Shown: positions 8,768-17,034 of the stretch, piece by piece
Layout of the letters: each line of letters opens with the position of its first letter
Numbering within the stretch: the first letter of the stretch is position 1
Origin: Corynebacterium aquilae DSM 44791
Lineage (GTDB): Bacteria > Actinomycetota > Actinomycetes > Mycobacteriales > Mycobacteriaceae
DNA: 64,000 nucleotides
Assembly: GCF_001941445.1 (NCBI RefSeq)
Contig: NZ_CP009245.1
Location: forward strand, 2,131,992 to 2,195,991
Direction: 5' to 3'
Program-made: the position numbers and the translations under genes
The notes under the pieces: generated by a model
The model's input: the letters and a program-made list of their open reading frames with translations, nothing else
What the model was told of the DNA's origin: nothing
Database searches by the model: none

Positions 8768-9673
8768 TTAATTCTTCTTCAGTTTGCGATAAATCGCACG
8801 TGCACTTAAGACTAGCAGCACAAGCAGGATCAGCACGACTGCAGCAACCGACAGAATCATCCACCAAGTCCACACAATCTTGTTGTGATTCTCGAAAGCC
8901 TTGGTTTCTTCCTCCGGATCCATCGGCACACGAGTACCGGTGACCAGAAGCCTGTGAGAGTTGATGCCGTACGGAGTACAGGTGATCAGCGTGACCTGAT
9001 CCTTGCCTTCTTCGATGCGCAAGGAATCAGTCTTATCGGGCAACACCACCTGAATGTCCTCGACCTGGTACTTCATACGCCGGCCGTAGGTATTCAAATA
9101 GAACGCGTCGCCCTTTTTCACCGCCGTGAGATTGTCAAACAGCGTCGAGTTCGTCAGTCCAGTGTGGCCGGTCAACACCGCGTGGGTGCTGGGTCCGCCC
9201 ACCGGAAGCGAAGAACCAAACAAGTGACCGACGCCCTTTTCCAACACCTCATCGCTGGTCCCGTGATACACGGGAAGATTCACCCCGATATCGGGGATCA
9301 CCAGCTGCGACATGGTGTCGACCACATTGAGCTGGCCGAGGTATTCCTGATACTCCGGGCTGTTGGGATCCACCCCACCAGTCCACGGGTCATAGGTCGG
9401 ACCCGAAGTGTGGCTGGCGTTGTATTCCTCAGCGCGCACCAGATTCTCATTGACGGTCGCCTCGGGCTGGGTCTGGATCAAATCCGCATACGCCTCAGCG
9501 ATCTTGCCCTGGCGATAGTTGTTCCACTGCATCGCCACCACGGGGTAGCTGACGACCAGAACACCCAGCAACACCAAGACCAGCGGCAGCACAGTACCGA
9601 AGAAGGTGCTCTGCTTCTGCTTCTTTTTCTTGGGTTGTGGCTTCTTCGTCGCCTTGGGCGCGGCGTTGGTCAC
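8768..9673 (-). CDS. Class C (pilus-assembling) sortase
   Basis: 301 residues from the GTG at 9673, six bases after GAGAGGAAGG; the frame extends further upstream without a ribosome site. The order is a Lys-rich cytoplasmic N-terminus, a membrane helix (~25-48), and the DPW lid motif (~95-97) of class C enzymes. The catalytic His170 (LTGHTG), Cys232 (TLITCTPYG) and Arg241 (SHRLLVTG) are all present. A second membrane helix lies at the C-terminus. It acts outside the membrane, cleaving sorting signals and linking the Thr to a pilin lysine. It precedes the pilin gene by ~38 bases and is presumably co-transcribed with it. Confidence 0.93.
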   Translation of the reverse strand: MTNAAPKATKKPQPKKKKQKQSTFFGTVLPLVLVLLGVLVVSYPVVAMQWNNYRQGKIAEAYADLIQTQPEATVNENLVRAEEYNASHTSGPTYDPWTGGVDPNSPEYQEYLGQLNVVDTMSQLVIPDIGVNLPVYHGTSDEVLEKGVGHLFGSSLPVGGPSTHAVLTGHTGLTNSTLFDNLTAVKKGDAFYLNTYGRRMKYQVEDIQVVLPDKTDSLRIEEGKDQVTLITCTPYGINSHRLLVTGTRVPMDPEEETKAFENHNKIVWTWWMILSVAAVVLILLVLLVLSARAIYRKLKKN

Positions 9674-9711
9674 AAGACACCTTCCTCTCAGGTGATTCTC
9701 AGGCTCCGATA

Positions 9712-9739
9712 ATCGTACACGCTGGAGCAAAGATAAAAA
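9712..9739 (-). promoter_or_regulatory. Possible promoter of the sortase-pilin operon
   Basis: Read on the minus strand, TTTTTA (9739-9734) and TACGAT (9717-9712) are separated by 16 bases and lie just upstream of the sortase ribosome site. The -35 match is poor. Confidence 0.3.
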
Positions 9740-9789
9740 GTTCGCAGTTCACCGGCCATTTTCCGCGGGCCCAACAAACTGAAAAACCA

Positions 9790-9880
9790 CACAAAACACC
9801 AACAACTACCAACAGCCACCAACAGCAACCAGCAGCCACCAGCAGCTAACAAGAGCTAACTAGAGCCGCCAACAGCTATC
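9790..9880. repeat. Degenerate CAACAGC/CAGCAGC tandem repeats
   Basis: About ten imperfect copies of a 7-10 base unit (variants of CCACCAACAG and AGCTAAC) fill the gap between the sortase gene and the lipoprotein gene. The wider gap, 9674-10110, is rich in A and C on the plus strand and has no convincing gene. The repeats have no unique spacers, so this is not a CRISPR array. Confidence 0.5.
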
Positions 9881-10110
9881 GACAACACTTCAGCGCCACC
9901 AGCCACGAACGGCACAAGCCACACACGAGACCTCCGCCGTGAAAACACAGCGCTGAGACAACACGGCATACCCACAGCACACCTTGCTGCCACCATTGTC
10001 CACCGAACACCCCACTTTTCCCACCCCAGCGCCAACGCTCACTTCCACCACCGCCGCCTCAGCCACCACGAAAAGCACTCACAGACTGCAGCCAGGTAAG
10101 GTGAGCAACC

Positions 10111-10686
10111 ATGACCACTGAACTGCCCTTCGCCCGCCGAGCCCTCGCGATTAGTGGCGCCGCACTAGCCCTGGCCGCCGCCGGATGCTCCACCGACGCA
10201 TCCCACAGCACCGACACCACCGTCAGCGTCAACCCCACCGCATCCAACGTCACCAGCCTGGCCGCCGCCCCCTCAGAGGCCCCCGCCACCGGTGGTAGCG
10301 CAAAGGTCGAAACCGCCGGCGGAGTCACCCTCGAAGCCAGCCCCGCCACCAACCTGCACGACGGCGACGAAATCACGGTCACCATCACCGGACTCGACCC
10401 CAAGCTCGGCTACTACGCCGCCATCTGCGCGCCCGAACGCCCCGCAGGCTCCCCTGTCCCGCTGTGCACCGGCGGCCGCGGTGACGCCACCGCCCAAGCC
10501 TGGATCAAAGCCGAAGGCGGCACCGCAACCCTCAACAACGACGGCTCCGCCACCGCCACCATCGCCGTCAGCCCCGTCGGCGACGGCGTGAACTGCCACG
10601 AACAAGACTGCGTTCTCAAAGTCTTCGGCGACCACACCGAAGGCTTCAAAGACGTCGAACAGGTGCCGGTAATCTTCGCGAAATAA
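10111..10686 (+). CDS. Lipoprotein with neocarzinostatin-like domain
   Basis: 191 residues. A signal peptide ends in the lipobox LAAAGC, lipidating Cys26. A ~45-residue Thr/Ser/Ala linker follows, then a ~115-residue beta-rich domain. Its layout matches neocarzinostatin-family apoproteins: VTLEASPATNLHDGDEITVTITGL, a cysteine pair around PERPAGSPVPLC, GTATLNNDGSATATI, a second pair NCHEQDC with the same five-residue spacing as in neocarzinostatin, and a closing strand (VPVIFAK). The family fold binds enediyne chromophores in Streptomyces, but corynebacteria are not known to make enediynes. The ligand is therefore unknown. AAGG lies ~10 bases before the ATG. The gene stands alone. Confidence 0.75.
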   Translation: MTTELPFARRALAISGAALALAAAGCSTDASHSTDTTVSVNPTASNVTSLAAAPSEAPATGGSAKVETAGGVTLEASPATNLHDGDEITVTITGLDPKLGYYAAICAPERPAGSPVPLCTGGRGDATAQAWIKAEGGTATLNNDGSATATIAVSPVGDGVNCHEQDCVLKVFGDHTEGFKDVEQVPVIFAK

Positions 10687-10707
10687 CCCCGCACCCAACC
10701 CACACAC

Positions 10708-10761
10708 CACAAAGGGTGGTGGGTCGCTGCCACAACCGGCACCGACCCACCACCCTTTGTG
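10708..10761. terminator. Strong bidirectional hairpin terminator
   Basis: A perfect 19-base inverted repeat (10708-10726 with 10743-10761, 16-base loop) lies between the convergent lipoprotein gene and the following minus-strand gene. Confidence 0.8.
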
Positions 10762-10828
10762 CATAAACCCCCGCGCCCCACCGAGGTCCCCCACGGGCCC
10801 AAGCACACCAGGCAGTAACGAAAACTAC

Positions 10829-12718
10829 CTACTCAGACTGCGCCTCATAACAGCCGGGCGGAAACTGCGGATGCACAAAATCGTGATCCTTAAACTCCGC
10901 CAAGGTCTGCTCAATCTTGGACACATCCTCCTGGCAGTGCGACAGAATATAACCCTCCACATCGTCAGTGATCTGCCGCAAACGCTCAAAACCAGCCACG
11001 CCGCCACAATCCTCCGGCGGGCACGCCCGATCAGCCTCATCCACGTAATAACCACGGGCACGATCCTCCACCCGCATCGGATGAATCGTCATCCGCCACT
11101 TATCCCCCGGGTCATAACACAACGTCACCGGGCTGCCAGCCGGAATCAAAATCTGACTCAACTGCACCGCATCCGCGCGATAACACAACGGCCCATAGAC
11201 CTGATCGCGACTATTGACCACACGGACCGGCCACGTCTGCTCCTCCTGCGACAACTCCCCCAAATCCCCCGGCTGACCACTCGGCACCGCCGCCAAAGAA
11301 ATCGCCTTCGGCGCATCAAACTGCACATACCACGGGTGATTATTCTCCCACCCAAACAAGCACAAAATAGCCTGCATGCCCTGGGAAACCACATCCCCCC
11401 ACGGCACCGCCACCACTCGCGTAATCGCCGGCTCCACCCCATTAAGCGTCACCCGCGCCACCACATGCGGCTGATGCAACGCCGCCGCCGGCACATCCAA
11501 CGGCTCACCCGGCAAATACGCCGTCGACGCCTGCAAAGGATGCGCCTGCGCATCCTTCGCGGTCGCCACAAACTTCGGCAACACCCGCTCCGGGATCGTC
11601 ACATCATCCAACACCGCCGAAAACGTCGTCCGCACCTTCCGCGGCGCAAACGTCACCAGCCGCGGACGCACCCCATCCTCCAGCTCAATAGTGTCCAACG
11701 CATCATGGTCAATCAACCACGACAACGTCCACGCCGCCACCTGCAACACCAAATTCAACGTCGGCAAATCCACCAACTTCTTGGCGTAATCCGTCAAATA
11801 CACCGACTGCTCAATCGCCTCCAGCAGCCCCACATCCTGACCAATACGCAACGCCGCCGCCAACGCCGGCTCATACTGAGCACGCCGAATCTGATGCTTA
11901 GAGATGTGGTAGGTCAAAAAGCTCTCCCCCTCCACCAGCTCAGTGACCACCGCAGGATCCGACAACCCCTCATCCGTCAACGCAATCGGCCCCTGATTGT
12001 TGATGTAATCCACCAACGCCACCAACGCCGTATACCGCGCATCCTCCCCCAACAACAGATCAAACAACGGATACGCACCCATATTGACCCCCGCGTTACG
12101 GCACGCCCCAAACTTCAACACGTCATACAAAGGATCCGGCAAACGATCATGGATCCGATCCACCAACGCCGCATCATCAACCACCCACTCAATATGCGGC
12201 GGAATATCCTGGCCACACAACGCCGCACGCACCATCGCATACGTCGCCGGGCTGATGGTATCGACCACCGTGCCGGAATACTCCACCAAACAAATCAAAC
12301 CCTGCTGCTCCGCAACGAACTCCATGTCCTGCGGCTCCGGATCCGACAACTCCAACCGGAAACGCCACCCATGCATCGGGCTGGCCTCCAAAAACACATC
12401 CCGGCCCGGCACAATCAACTCCGCCAACTGCAAATCAGTGGCATCAATCAAGTTGTCGTGCAAATAGTGATAGCCCGCCCGACCCACATAGGTATTCCGC
12501 GGCCCCGTCAACGTCAACACCGTGCGCGGATGGGGCGGCAAACCCAAAGACACCACAAACTCATCCATGATGTCGCACGCCGACCGCGAAATATCCACCA
12601 ACGCCACCCGGCGCACATCGCACTCAGCGTTGGTCAGCGTGATCTTCTTGATCGTCTGCTGCTTCAAACGAGGCCCAAACACCTCGCCGCGTACCAGTCG
12701 AGCGTCCTTATCAGTCAT
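10829..12718 (-). CDS. Large protein with C-terminal pRiA4b ORF-3-like domain
   Basis: 629 residues from the ATG at 12718 (AGGTGGG upstream); a longer frame to 12817 lacks support. The last ~110 residues carry the hallmarks of the plasmid pRiA4b ORF-3 / IS1096 TnpR-passenger family: YDPGDKWRMTIHP, then ACPPEDCGGVAGFERL. The preceding ~500 residues are not recognised. They are mostly helical in composition, with several Trp/Tyr-rich segments and no signal peptide or membrane helix. No transposase or inverted repeats lie nearby, so this is a resident gene rather than an insertion element. Coding-strand codons favour G and T at position three, unlike many neighbours. The function is unknown. Confidence 0.75.
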   Translation of the reverse strand: MTDKDARLVRGEVFGPRLKQQTIKKITLTNAECDVRRVALVDISRSACDIMDEFVVSLGLPPHPRTVLTLTGPRNTYVGRAGYHYLHDNLIDATDLQLAELIVPGRDVFLEASPMHGWRFRLELSDPEPQDMEFVAEQQGLICLVEYSGTVVDTISPATYAMVRAALCGQDIPPHIEWVVDDAALVDRIHDRLPDPLYDVLKFGACRNAGVNMGAYPLFDLLLGEDARYTALVALVDYINNQGPIALTDEGLSDPAVVTELVEGESFLTYHISKHQIRRAQYEPALAAALRIGQDVGLLEAIEQSVYLTDYAKKLVDLPTLNLVLQVAAWTLSWLIDHDALDTIELEDGVRPRLVTFAPRKVRTTFSAVLDDVTIPERVLPKFVATAKDAQAHPLQASTAYLPGEPLDVPAAALHQPHVVARVTLNGVEPAITRVVAVPWGDVVSQGMQAILCLFGWENNHPWYVQFDAPKAISLAAVPSGQPGDLGELSQEEQTWPVRVVNSRDQVYGPLCYRADAVQLSQILIPAGSPVTLCYDPGDKWRMTIHPMRVEDRARGYYVDEADRACPPEDCGGVAGFERLRQITDDVEGYILSHCQEDVSKIEQTLAEFKDHDFVHPQFPPGCYEAQSE

Positions 12719-12823
12719 GCGGTTTAGTATCCCACCTTCCACCCACCCACCGCTGCACACCCCCACACAACACCCCATCCCCGCAGCGCAAACCACCCCG
12801 GCGCCCGCCCCCAACAACGCAAC

Positions 12824-12858
12824 CGCCCCCTGCCGTCCACCAAGGACAACAGGGGGCG
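12824..12858 (-). terminator. Hairpin downstream of lepA
   Basis: A 9-base inverted repeat (12824-12832 with 12850-12858) begins ~25 bases beyond the lepA stop. No long U tract is present. Confidence 0.5.
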
Positions 12859-12882
12859 CGAGAAAACTACGAAGGAAAAACC

Positions 12883-14730
12883 CTAGTTCTCATCCGTCGA
12901 CAAAGCAGCAACGAAAGCTTCCTGCGGCACAGCCACCGAACCGATGGACTTCATGCGCTTTTTGCCTTCCTTCTGCTTCTCCAGCAGCTTGCGCTTACGC
13001 GAAATATCGCCACCGTAGCATTTCGCAAGAACGTCCTTACGCAACGCACGAATGTTCTCACGGGCAATGATCTTCGAACCGATCGCAGCCTGCACCGGCA
13101 CCTCAAACTGCTGGCGAGGGATCAATTCCTTCAACTTCACAGTCATCTTGTTGCCGTACCATTGCGCATTATCGCGGTGCACAATCGCACTAAACGCATC
13201 CACCGGATCGCCCTGCAGCAAAATATCGACCTTCACCAAGTTGGCCTGCTGCTCACCGGCCTCCTCATAGTTCAACGAGGCATAGCCGCGGGTACGGGAC
13301 TTCAACATGTCAAAGAAGTCGAAAATGATCTCACCCAACGGCATCACATAGCGCAGCTCCACACGATCCTCGGACAAATAATCCATGCCCTTCATCTCAC
13401 CGCGCTTGGACTGGCACAGCTCCATGGTGGTACCCACAAACTCCGCGGGCACAATGATCGTGGTCTTCACGATGGGTTCCCACACCTCGCGCAGCTTCCC
13501 GCCCGGCCAGTCGCTCGGATTGTGCACCATCGACTCAGTGCCATCCTCAGCTACCACCCGGTAGGACACGCTCGGCGCCGTCGAAATCAGATCCAGGTCA
13601 AACTCGCGCTGCAAACGATCGCGGGTGATCTCCATGTGCAGCAAACCCAAAAAGCCACAGCGGAAACCGAAGCCCAAAGCCACAGACGTTTCCGGCTCAA
13701 ACGTCAAAGCAGCATCGTTAAGCTGCAGCTTCTCCAACGCATCACGCAAATCCGGATAGTCGGCCTGCGAAATCGGGAACAATCCCGAATACACCATCGG
13801 CTTGGGCTCCTCGTAGCCCTTCAACGCCTCCTCAGCACCCTTCTGAGCCCACGTGACGGTATCGCCCACCTTCGACTGGCGCACATCCTTCACGCCAGTA
13901 ATCAGATAACCGACCTCGCCAGGCCCCAGCCCACGGCACTTCTTCGGAGTCGGGCTCACAATGCCGATCTCCAACAACTCGTGGGTGGCACCAGTAGACA
14001 TCATCTTGATCTTCTGGCGCGGCTCCAAGGTGCCATCGACCATACGGATATAGGTCACCACACCCCGGTAAGTGTCATACACCGAGTCGAAAATCATCGC
14101 ACGCGCCGGCGCTTCCTTACCGAACTCACTGGTCGGGGCGGGCACCAAATCGCACACCTTATCCAACAGCTCCGGCACCCCCTCGCCGGTCTTACCCGAC
14201 ACCCGCAAAACCTCATCGGGCTCACACCCAATAATGTGCGCGATCTCCTCGGCATACTTATCCGGATCCGCGGCCGGCAGGTCAATCTTGTTCAGCACCG
14301 GAATGATCTCCAGATCGTTTTCCATCGCCAAATACAAGTTCGCCAGCGTCTGCGCCTCAATGCCCTGCGCCGCATCCACCAGCAAAATAGCGCCCTCACA
14401 CGCCTCCAAAGCGCGGGACACCTCATAAGTGAAGTCCACGTGACCGGGAGTATCGATCAAGTGCATGACGATCTCCTCCCCCGCATGCTTACCGCTGCGC
14501 GGCACCCACGGCAGACGCACGTTCTGCGCCTTAATAGTGATGCCACGCTCGCGCTCAATATCCATGTTGTCGAGATACTGATCGCGCATATCACGCGCCT
14601 CAACAACACCGGTCAAACCCAAAATACGGTCTGCCAGAGTCGACTTACCATGGTCAATGTGCGCGATGATGCAGAAGTTTCGGATCTGCGCCGGGTCCGT
14701 GAACGTTGTCTCCGCAAAATTGCTGGCCAT
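12883..14730 (-). CDS. lepA: Elongation factor 4 (LepA), ribosome-associated GTPase
   Basis: 615 residues, the usual LepA length. The P-loop reads AHIDHGKST (~23-31). The effector region [11 protein letters not shown], the G3 DTPGH, and the G4 [10 protein letters not shown] follow. After the EF-G-like domains come the LepA-specific C-terminal parts ([14 protein letters not shown], then the terminal domain ending [16 protein letters not shown]). EF4 binds stalled ribosomes and catalyses back-translocation. The gene diverges from the PemK-like gene with ~117 bases between them, the same arrangement as in Mycobacterium, where lepA neighbours a PemK-like gene. Confidence 0.97.
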   Translation of the reverse strand: MASNFAETTFTDPAQIRNFCIIAHIDHGKSTLADRILGLTGVVEARDMRDQYLDNMDIERERGITIKAQNVRLPWVPRSGKHAGEEIVMHLIDTPGHVDFTYEVSRALEACEGAILLVDAAQGIEAQTLANLYLAMENDLEIIPVLNKIDLPAADPDKYAEEIAHIIGCEPDEVLRVSGKTGEGVPELLDKVCDLVPAPTSEFGKEAPARAMIFDSVYDTYRGVVTYIRMVDGTLEPRQKIKMMSTGATHELLEIGIVSPTPKKCRGLGPGEVGYLITGVKDVRQSKVGDTVTWAQKGAEEALKGYEEPKPMVYSGLFPISQADYPDLRDALEKLQLNDAALTFEPETSVALGFGFRCGFLGLLHMEITRDRLQREFDLDLISTAPSVSYRVVAEDGTESMVHNPSDWPGGKLREVWEPIVKTTIIVPAEFVGTTMELCQSKRGEMKGMDYLSEDRVELRYVMPLGEIIFDFFDMLKSRTRGYASLNYEEAGEQQANLVKVDILLQGDPVDAFSAIVHRDNAQWYGNKMTVKLKELIPRQQFEVPVQAAIGSKIIARENIRALRKDVLAKCYGGDISRKRKLLEKQKEGKKRMKSIGSVAVPQEAFVAALSTDEN

Positions 14731-14847
14731 CTGCGAGCTTCACCCTTTCGTTGATCAGGGCTTAACAGTACCCGACGACACCGAAACACAAGGTACTTGC
14801 TCGCCACTACTAGATACCGAAGCGTGACGGTGATTATGATTGCGGTC

Positions 14848-15408
14848 ATGCAGCGCGCCACCAAAACCGGGCTTTTCGCCCGCCTGCGACACCTGTTGAG
14901 CTCCCCCAGCGGAATCGGCGTGTGTGACCTCGACCAGGGGCTCGACCGCATCGCCCACCGGCTCGGCCTCGAGGGACAACCCGCAGAAAACTTTGAGCGC
15001 AACTCCCACCGGGCGGAGGTAGACGTCATCCGCAGTCGCGACGTCTCTCGCTCCATCTACTACGCCCCCGACATGGACGGCCAAGCCGACCCCGGAGAAG
15101 TCGTGTGGGTATGGGTGCCCGATGAAACCACCGGCAGCGCCCAAGAACGCGCACTCGTCGTCGTTGGACGCACCCGGCAACACATCCTGGGACTACTCAT
15201 CTCCCCCAACAGTCAACACGCCACCGAAAGCACCTGGCTCGACATCGGCTCCGGCGCCTGGGACACCTCAGGGAAAAACTGTTGGGTACGACTCGACAAA
15301 GTCGTCCGCGTCGCCGAAGACGCCATCCGGCGCCAAGGCGCCATCATGCCCCGCCGCCGCTTCGACCGCATCGCGCATCGCCTCCGCAACGAATTCAGCT
15401 GGACCTAA
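14848..15408 (+). CDS. PemK/MazF-like family protein (orphan, next to lepA)
   Basis: About 186 residues if the ATG at 14848 is used; GTG 14824 and ATG 14836 are alternatives and no ribosome site decides. After an N-terminal ~70-residue helical part, the PemK-like core begins with DPGEVVWVWVPD and continues as RALVVVGRTRQHILGLLIS. A strand-rich end includes WLDIGSGAWDTSGKNCWVRLDKV. Classical members are mRNA interferase toxins paired with an antitoxin. No antitoxin gene is adjacent here, and the gene is longer than classical MazF, like the actinobacterial lepA-linked homologues. It may therefore not be a toxin. Confidence 0.75.
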   Translation: MQRATKTGLFARLRHLLSSPSGIGVCDLDQGLDRIAHRLGLEGQPAENFERNSHRAEVDVIRSRDVSRSIYYAPDMDGQADPGEVVWVWVPDETTGSAQERALVVVGRTRQHILGLLISPNSQHATESTWLDIGSGAWDTSGKNCWVRLDKVVRVAEDAIRRQGAIMPRRRFDRIAHRLRNEFSWT

Positions 15409-15429
15409 CACCCCACCAGCACACCAAAC

Positions 15430-15459
15430 TTGCAGGAAATCCCCCCAAAAGAGTAAAGT
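15430..15459 (+). promoter_or_regulatory. Candidate rpsT promoter
   Basis: TTGCAG (15430-15435) and TAAAGT (15454-15459) are separated by 18 bases, ~220 bases upstream of rpsT. That leaves a long leader, which could host S20 autoregulation. The assignment is by eye only. Confidence 0.4.
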
Positions 15460-15681
15460 TTTCGCTCGGTGTCTTTTTCAGCCGCCTGCGCGCTCCATCG
15501 ATGCACCTCATCACTGAAGCCGCACGCAGCCAAAACACCACGTTTTCTTTCGCTTCGGCACACTGCCAGCAACAGCTGACAGTAGCCGCGGACAGGACCT
15601 TGGGTTCGTGCACTGTCGAAGCGCATTTCCGTACCGGGACTCGCACCACGAGCAGTCCCCCAACGTCAAGAGGTTTATCCC

Positions 15682-15945
15682 ATGGCTAACATCAAGTCCC
15701 AGATCAAGCGCAACCGCACCAACGAAGAAGCCCGCGAGCGCAACAAGGCTGTTCGCTCCGCAGTCCGCACCGAGATCCGCAAGTTCCGCGCTCTCGTTGA
15801 GGCCGGCGACAAGGCTGCCGCTGAGACCCAGCTGCGTGTTGCTTCCCGCAAGCTCGACAAGGCTGTCTCCAAGGGTGTCATCCACCGCAACAACGCAGCC
15901 AACAAGAAGTCCCGCATGGCTTCTGCTGTCAACAAGATGGCCTAA
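15682..15945 (+). CDS. rpsT: 30S ribosomal protein S20
   Basis: 87 residues beginning [18 protein letters not shown], the diagnostic start of S20. It is rich in Lys, Arg and Ala with a helical composition, and ends in [18 protein letters not shown]. It binds 16S rRNA early in 30S assembly. It stands between the PemK-like gene and holA, as in mycobacteria, where rpsT lies beside the holA homologue. A strong terminator follows. Confidence 0.98.
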   Translation: MANIKSQIKRNRTNEEARERNKAVRSAVRTEIRKFRALVEAGDKAAAETQLRVASRKLDKAVSKGVIHRNNAANKKSRMASAVNKMA

Positions 15946-16043
15946 GCGCTTTCCCACACGGCGAAAGCCGGCCTGGGCACCGATGATGTGCTCATAGCCA
16001 CCATGAAAGTCTTGACTCACCCAAATCAAGACCTCACCACAAG

Positions 16044-16077
16044 ATCCCCTTGCGCTTCATGCACAAGGGGATTTTTT
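16044..16077 (+). terminator. Rho-independent terminator of rpsT
   Basis: A 9-base inverted repeat (16044-16052 with 16064-16072) is followed directly by a run of six T. A weaker 7-base hairpin precedes it at 16009-16032. Confidence 0.9.
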
Positions 16078-16084
16078 GCGTCCC

Positions 16085-17017
16085 CTACTTCGCTAACTCC
16101 GAAATCCGGCGCACCGCATCCTCAATAGCGAACTCCGGATCTGCGGCCTGCCCCTTGACCGCCGCATCCAACTCAGCGACCACAATCACCGCATCGCTGA
16201 CCGACTCTCCCGACCACCGGCGCGCAATCTGATGCGTCAGCTGCACCGCATAGGGATGCATGCCCAACGCACCAGCATCCGGCTTGCCACGTGTCGAATA
16301 CATTCGCGCAATAGCATCAACCTTGTTGGCCAGTGCGCTGGCCAACTGCACCGGGCTCATTCCCAGCTGCAAAGCCCGACGGGTCGACGCCACCGCCTTG
16401 GCAGTCTTGCCCTGCACCGCCAAATCTGCGATCTCAAAGCCACTGACTTCCGCCACACCGGTGTAGTAGGCGTGCACCGACGCCACCGAAATATCCCCGC
16501 CCGTATCCGCCACCAGCTGGCCGACAGCACTAGCCAACTCGCGTAAATCACTACCCACCGACTCCAACAGCGCCAAATGCACATCCGGGGTCACCGACAC
16601 CCGATGGCGCGCAAACTCCTCGCGCACAAACCCCGGCAAATCCTTCGGCTTCAGGCTCGGCGTCCGATGCACCTGAGCAATCTTCTCCAGCTTCGTCGCC
16701 AACTGCTTCTGCCGGCCGCCCCCACTGTGCTGCACAATCAACGTCATCCCGGGGCTCATGTCCATCGCCGCCGCCAACACCGCATCCGCGGCATCCTTAC
16801 CAGCATCCTGGGCCCGCGTAATCACCACCGCCTTATCATCGCCGAACAAACTCGGCGACAACTGCAAATTGAGTTCGTTGACGGTGACCTCGCTAGGAGC
16901 CATCACCACCACCTCAAGGCCAGGAGACTGCTGCCGCAGCTGGTCGATAATTTCACGGCGGGCACGTTCGGTGAGGAATTCATCATCCCCCACAATGAGC
17001 TGTACTGGGTTCGTCAC
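16085..17017 (-). CDS. holA: DNA polymerase III subunit delta
   Basis: 310 residues from a GTG at 17017. The N-terminal AAA+-like region begins NPVQLIVGDDEFLTERA, the typical HolA start that replaces a functional P-loop. PGMTLIVQHSGGGRQK follows, and a helical C-terminal collar includes AVQGKTAKAV and GMSPVQLASALANKVD. Delta is the subunit of the clamp loader that opens the sliding clamp. It lies directly after comEC (17-base gap) on the same strand, the conserved comEA-comEC-holA order. Confidence 0.95.
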   Translation of the reverse strand: MTNPVQLIVGDDEFLTERARREIIDQLRQQSPGLEVVVMAPSEVTVNELNLQLSPSLFGDDKAVVITRAQDAGKDAADAVLAAAMDMSPGMTLIVQHSGGGRQKQLATKLEKIAQVHRTPSLKPKDLPGFVREEFARHRVSVTPDVHLALLESVGSDLRELASAVGQLVADTGGDISVASVHAYYTGVAEVSGFEIADLAVQGKTAKAVASTRRALQLGMSPVQLASALANKVDAIARMYSTRGKPDAGALGMHPYAVQLTHQIARRWSGESVSDAVIVVAELDAAVKGQAADPEFAIEDAVRRISELAK

Positions 17018-17034
17018 ACGTCATAGTGTGCCAG

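Noticed and set aside
9790-9880. CRISPR array
   Set aside because: Repeats are too short and degenerate, have no unique spacers, and no cas gene is nearby.
10829-12718. Insertion sequence, because of the IS1096 passenger-like domain
   Set aside because: No transposase, terminal inverted repeats or target duplication is visible; the gene is an intact single frame.
10757-12727. 656-codon plus-strand frame rich in Arg, His and Pro
   Set aside because: It is the antisense shadow of the gene at 10829-12718; its low-complexity composition is typical of such shadows.
13162-14754. 530-codon plus-strand frame
   Set aside because: Antisense shadow of lepA.
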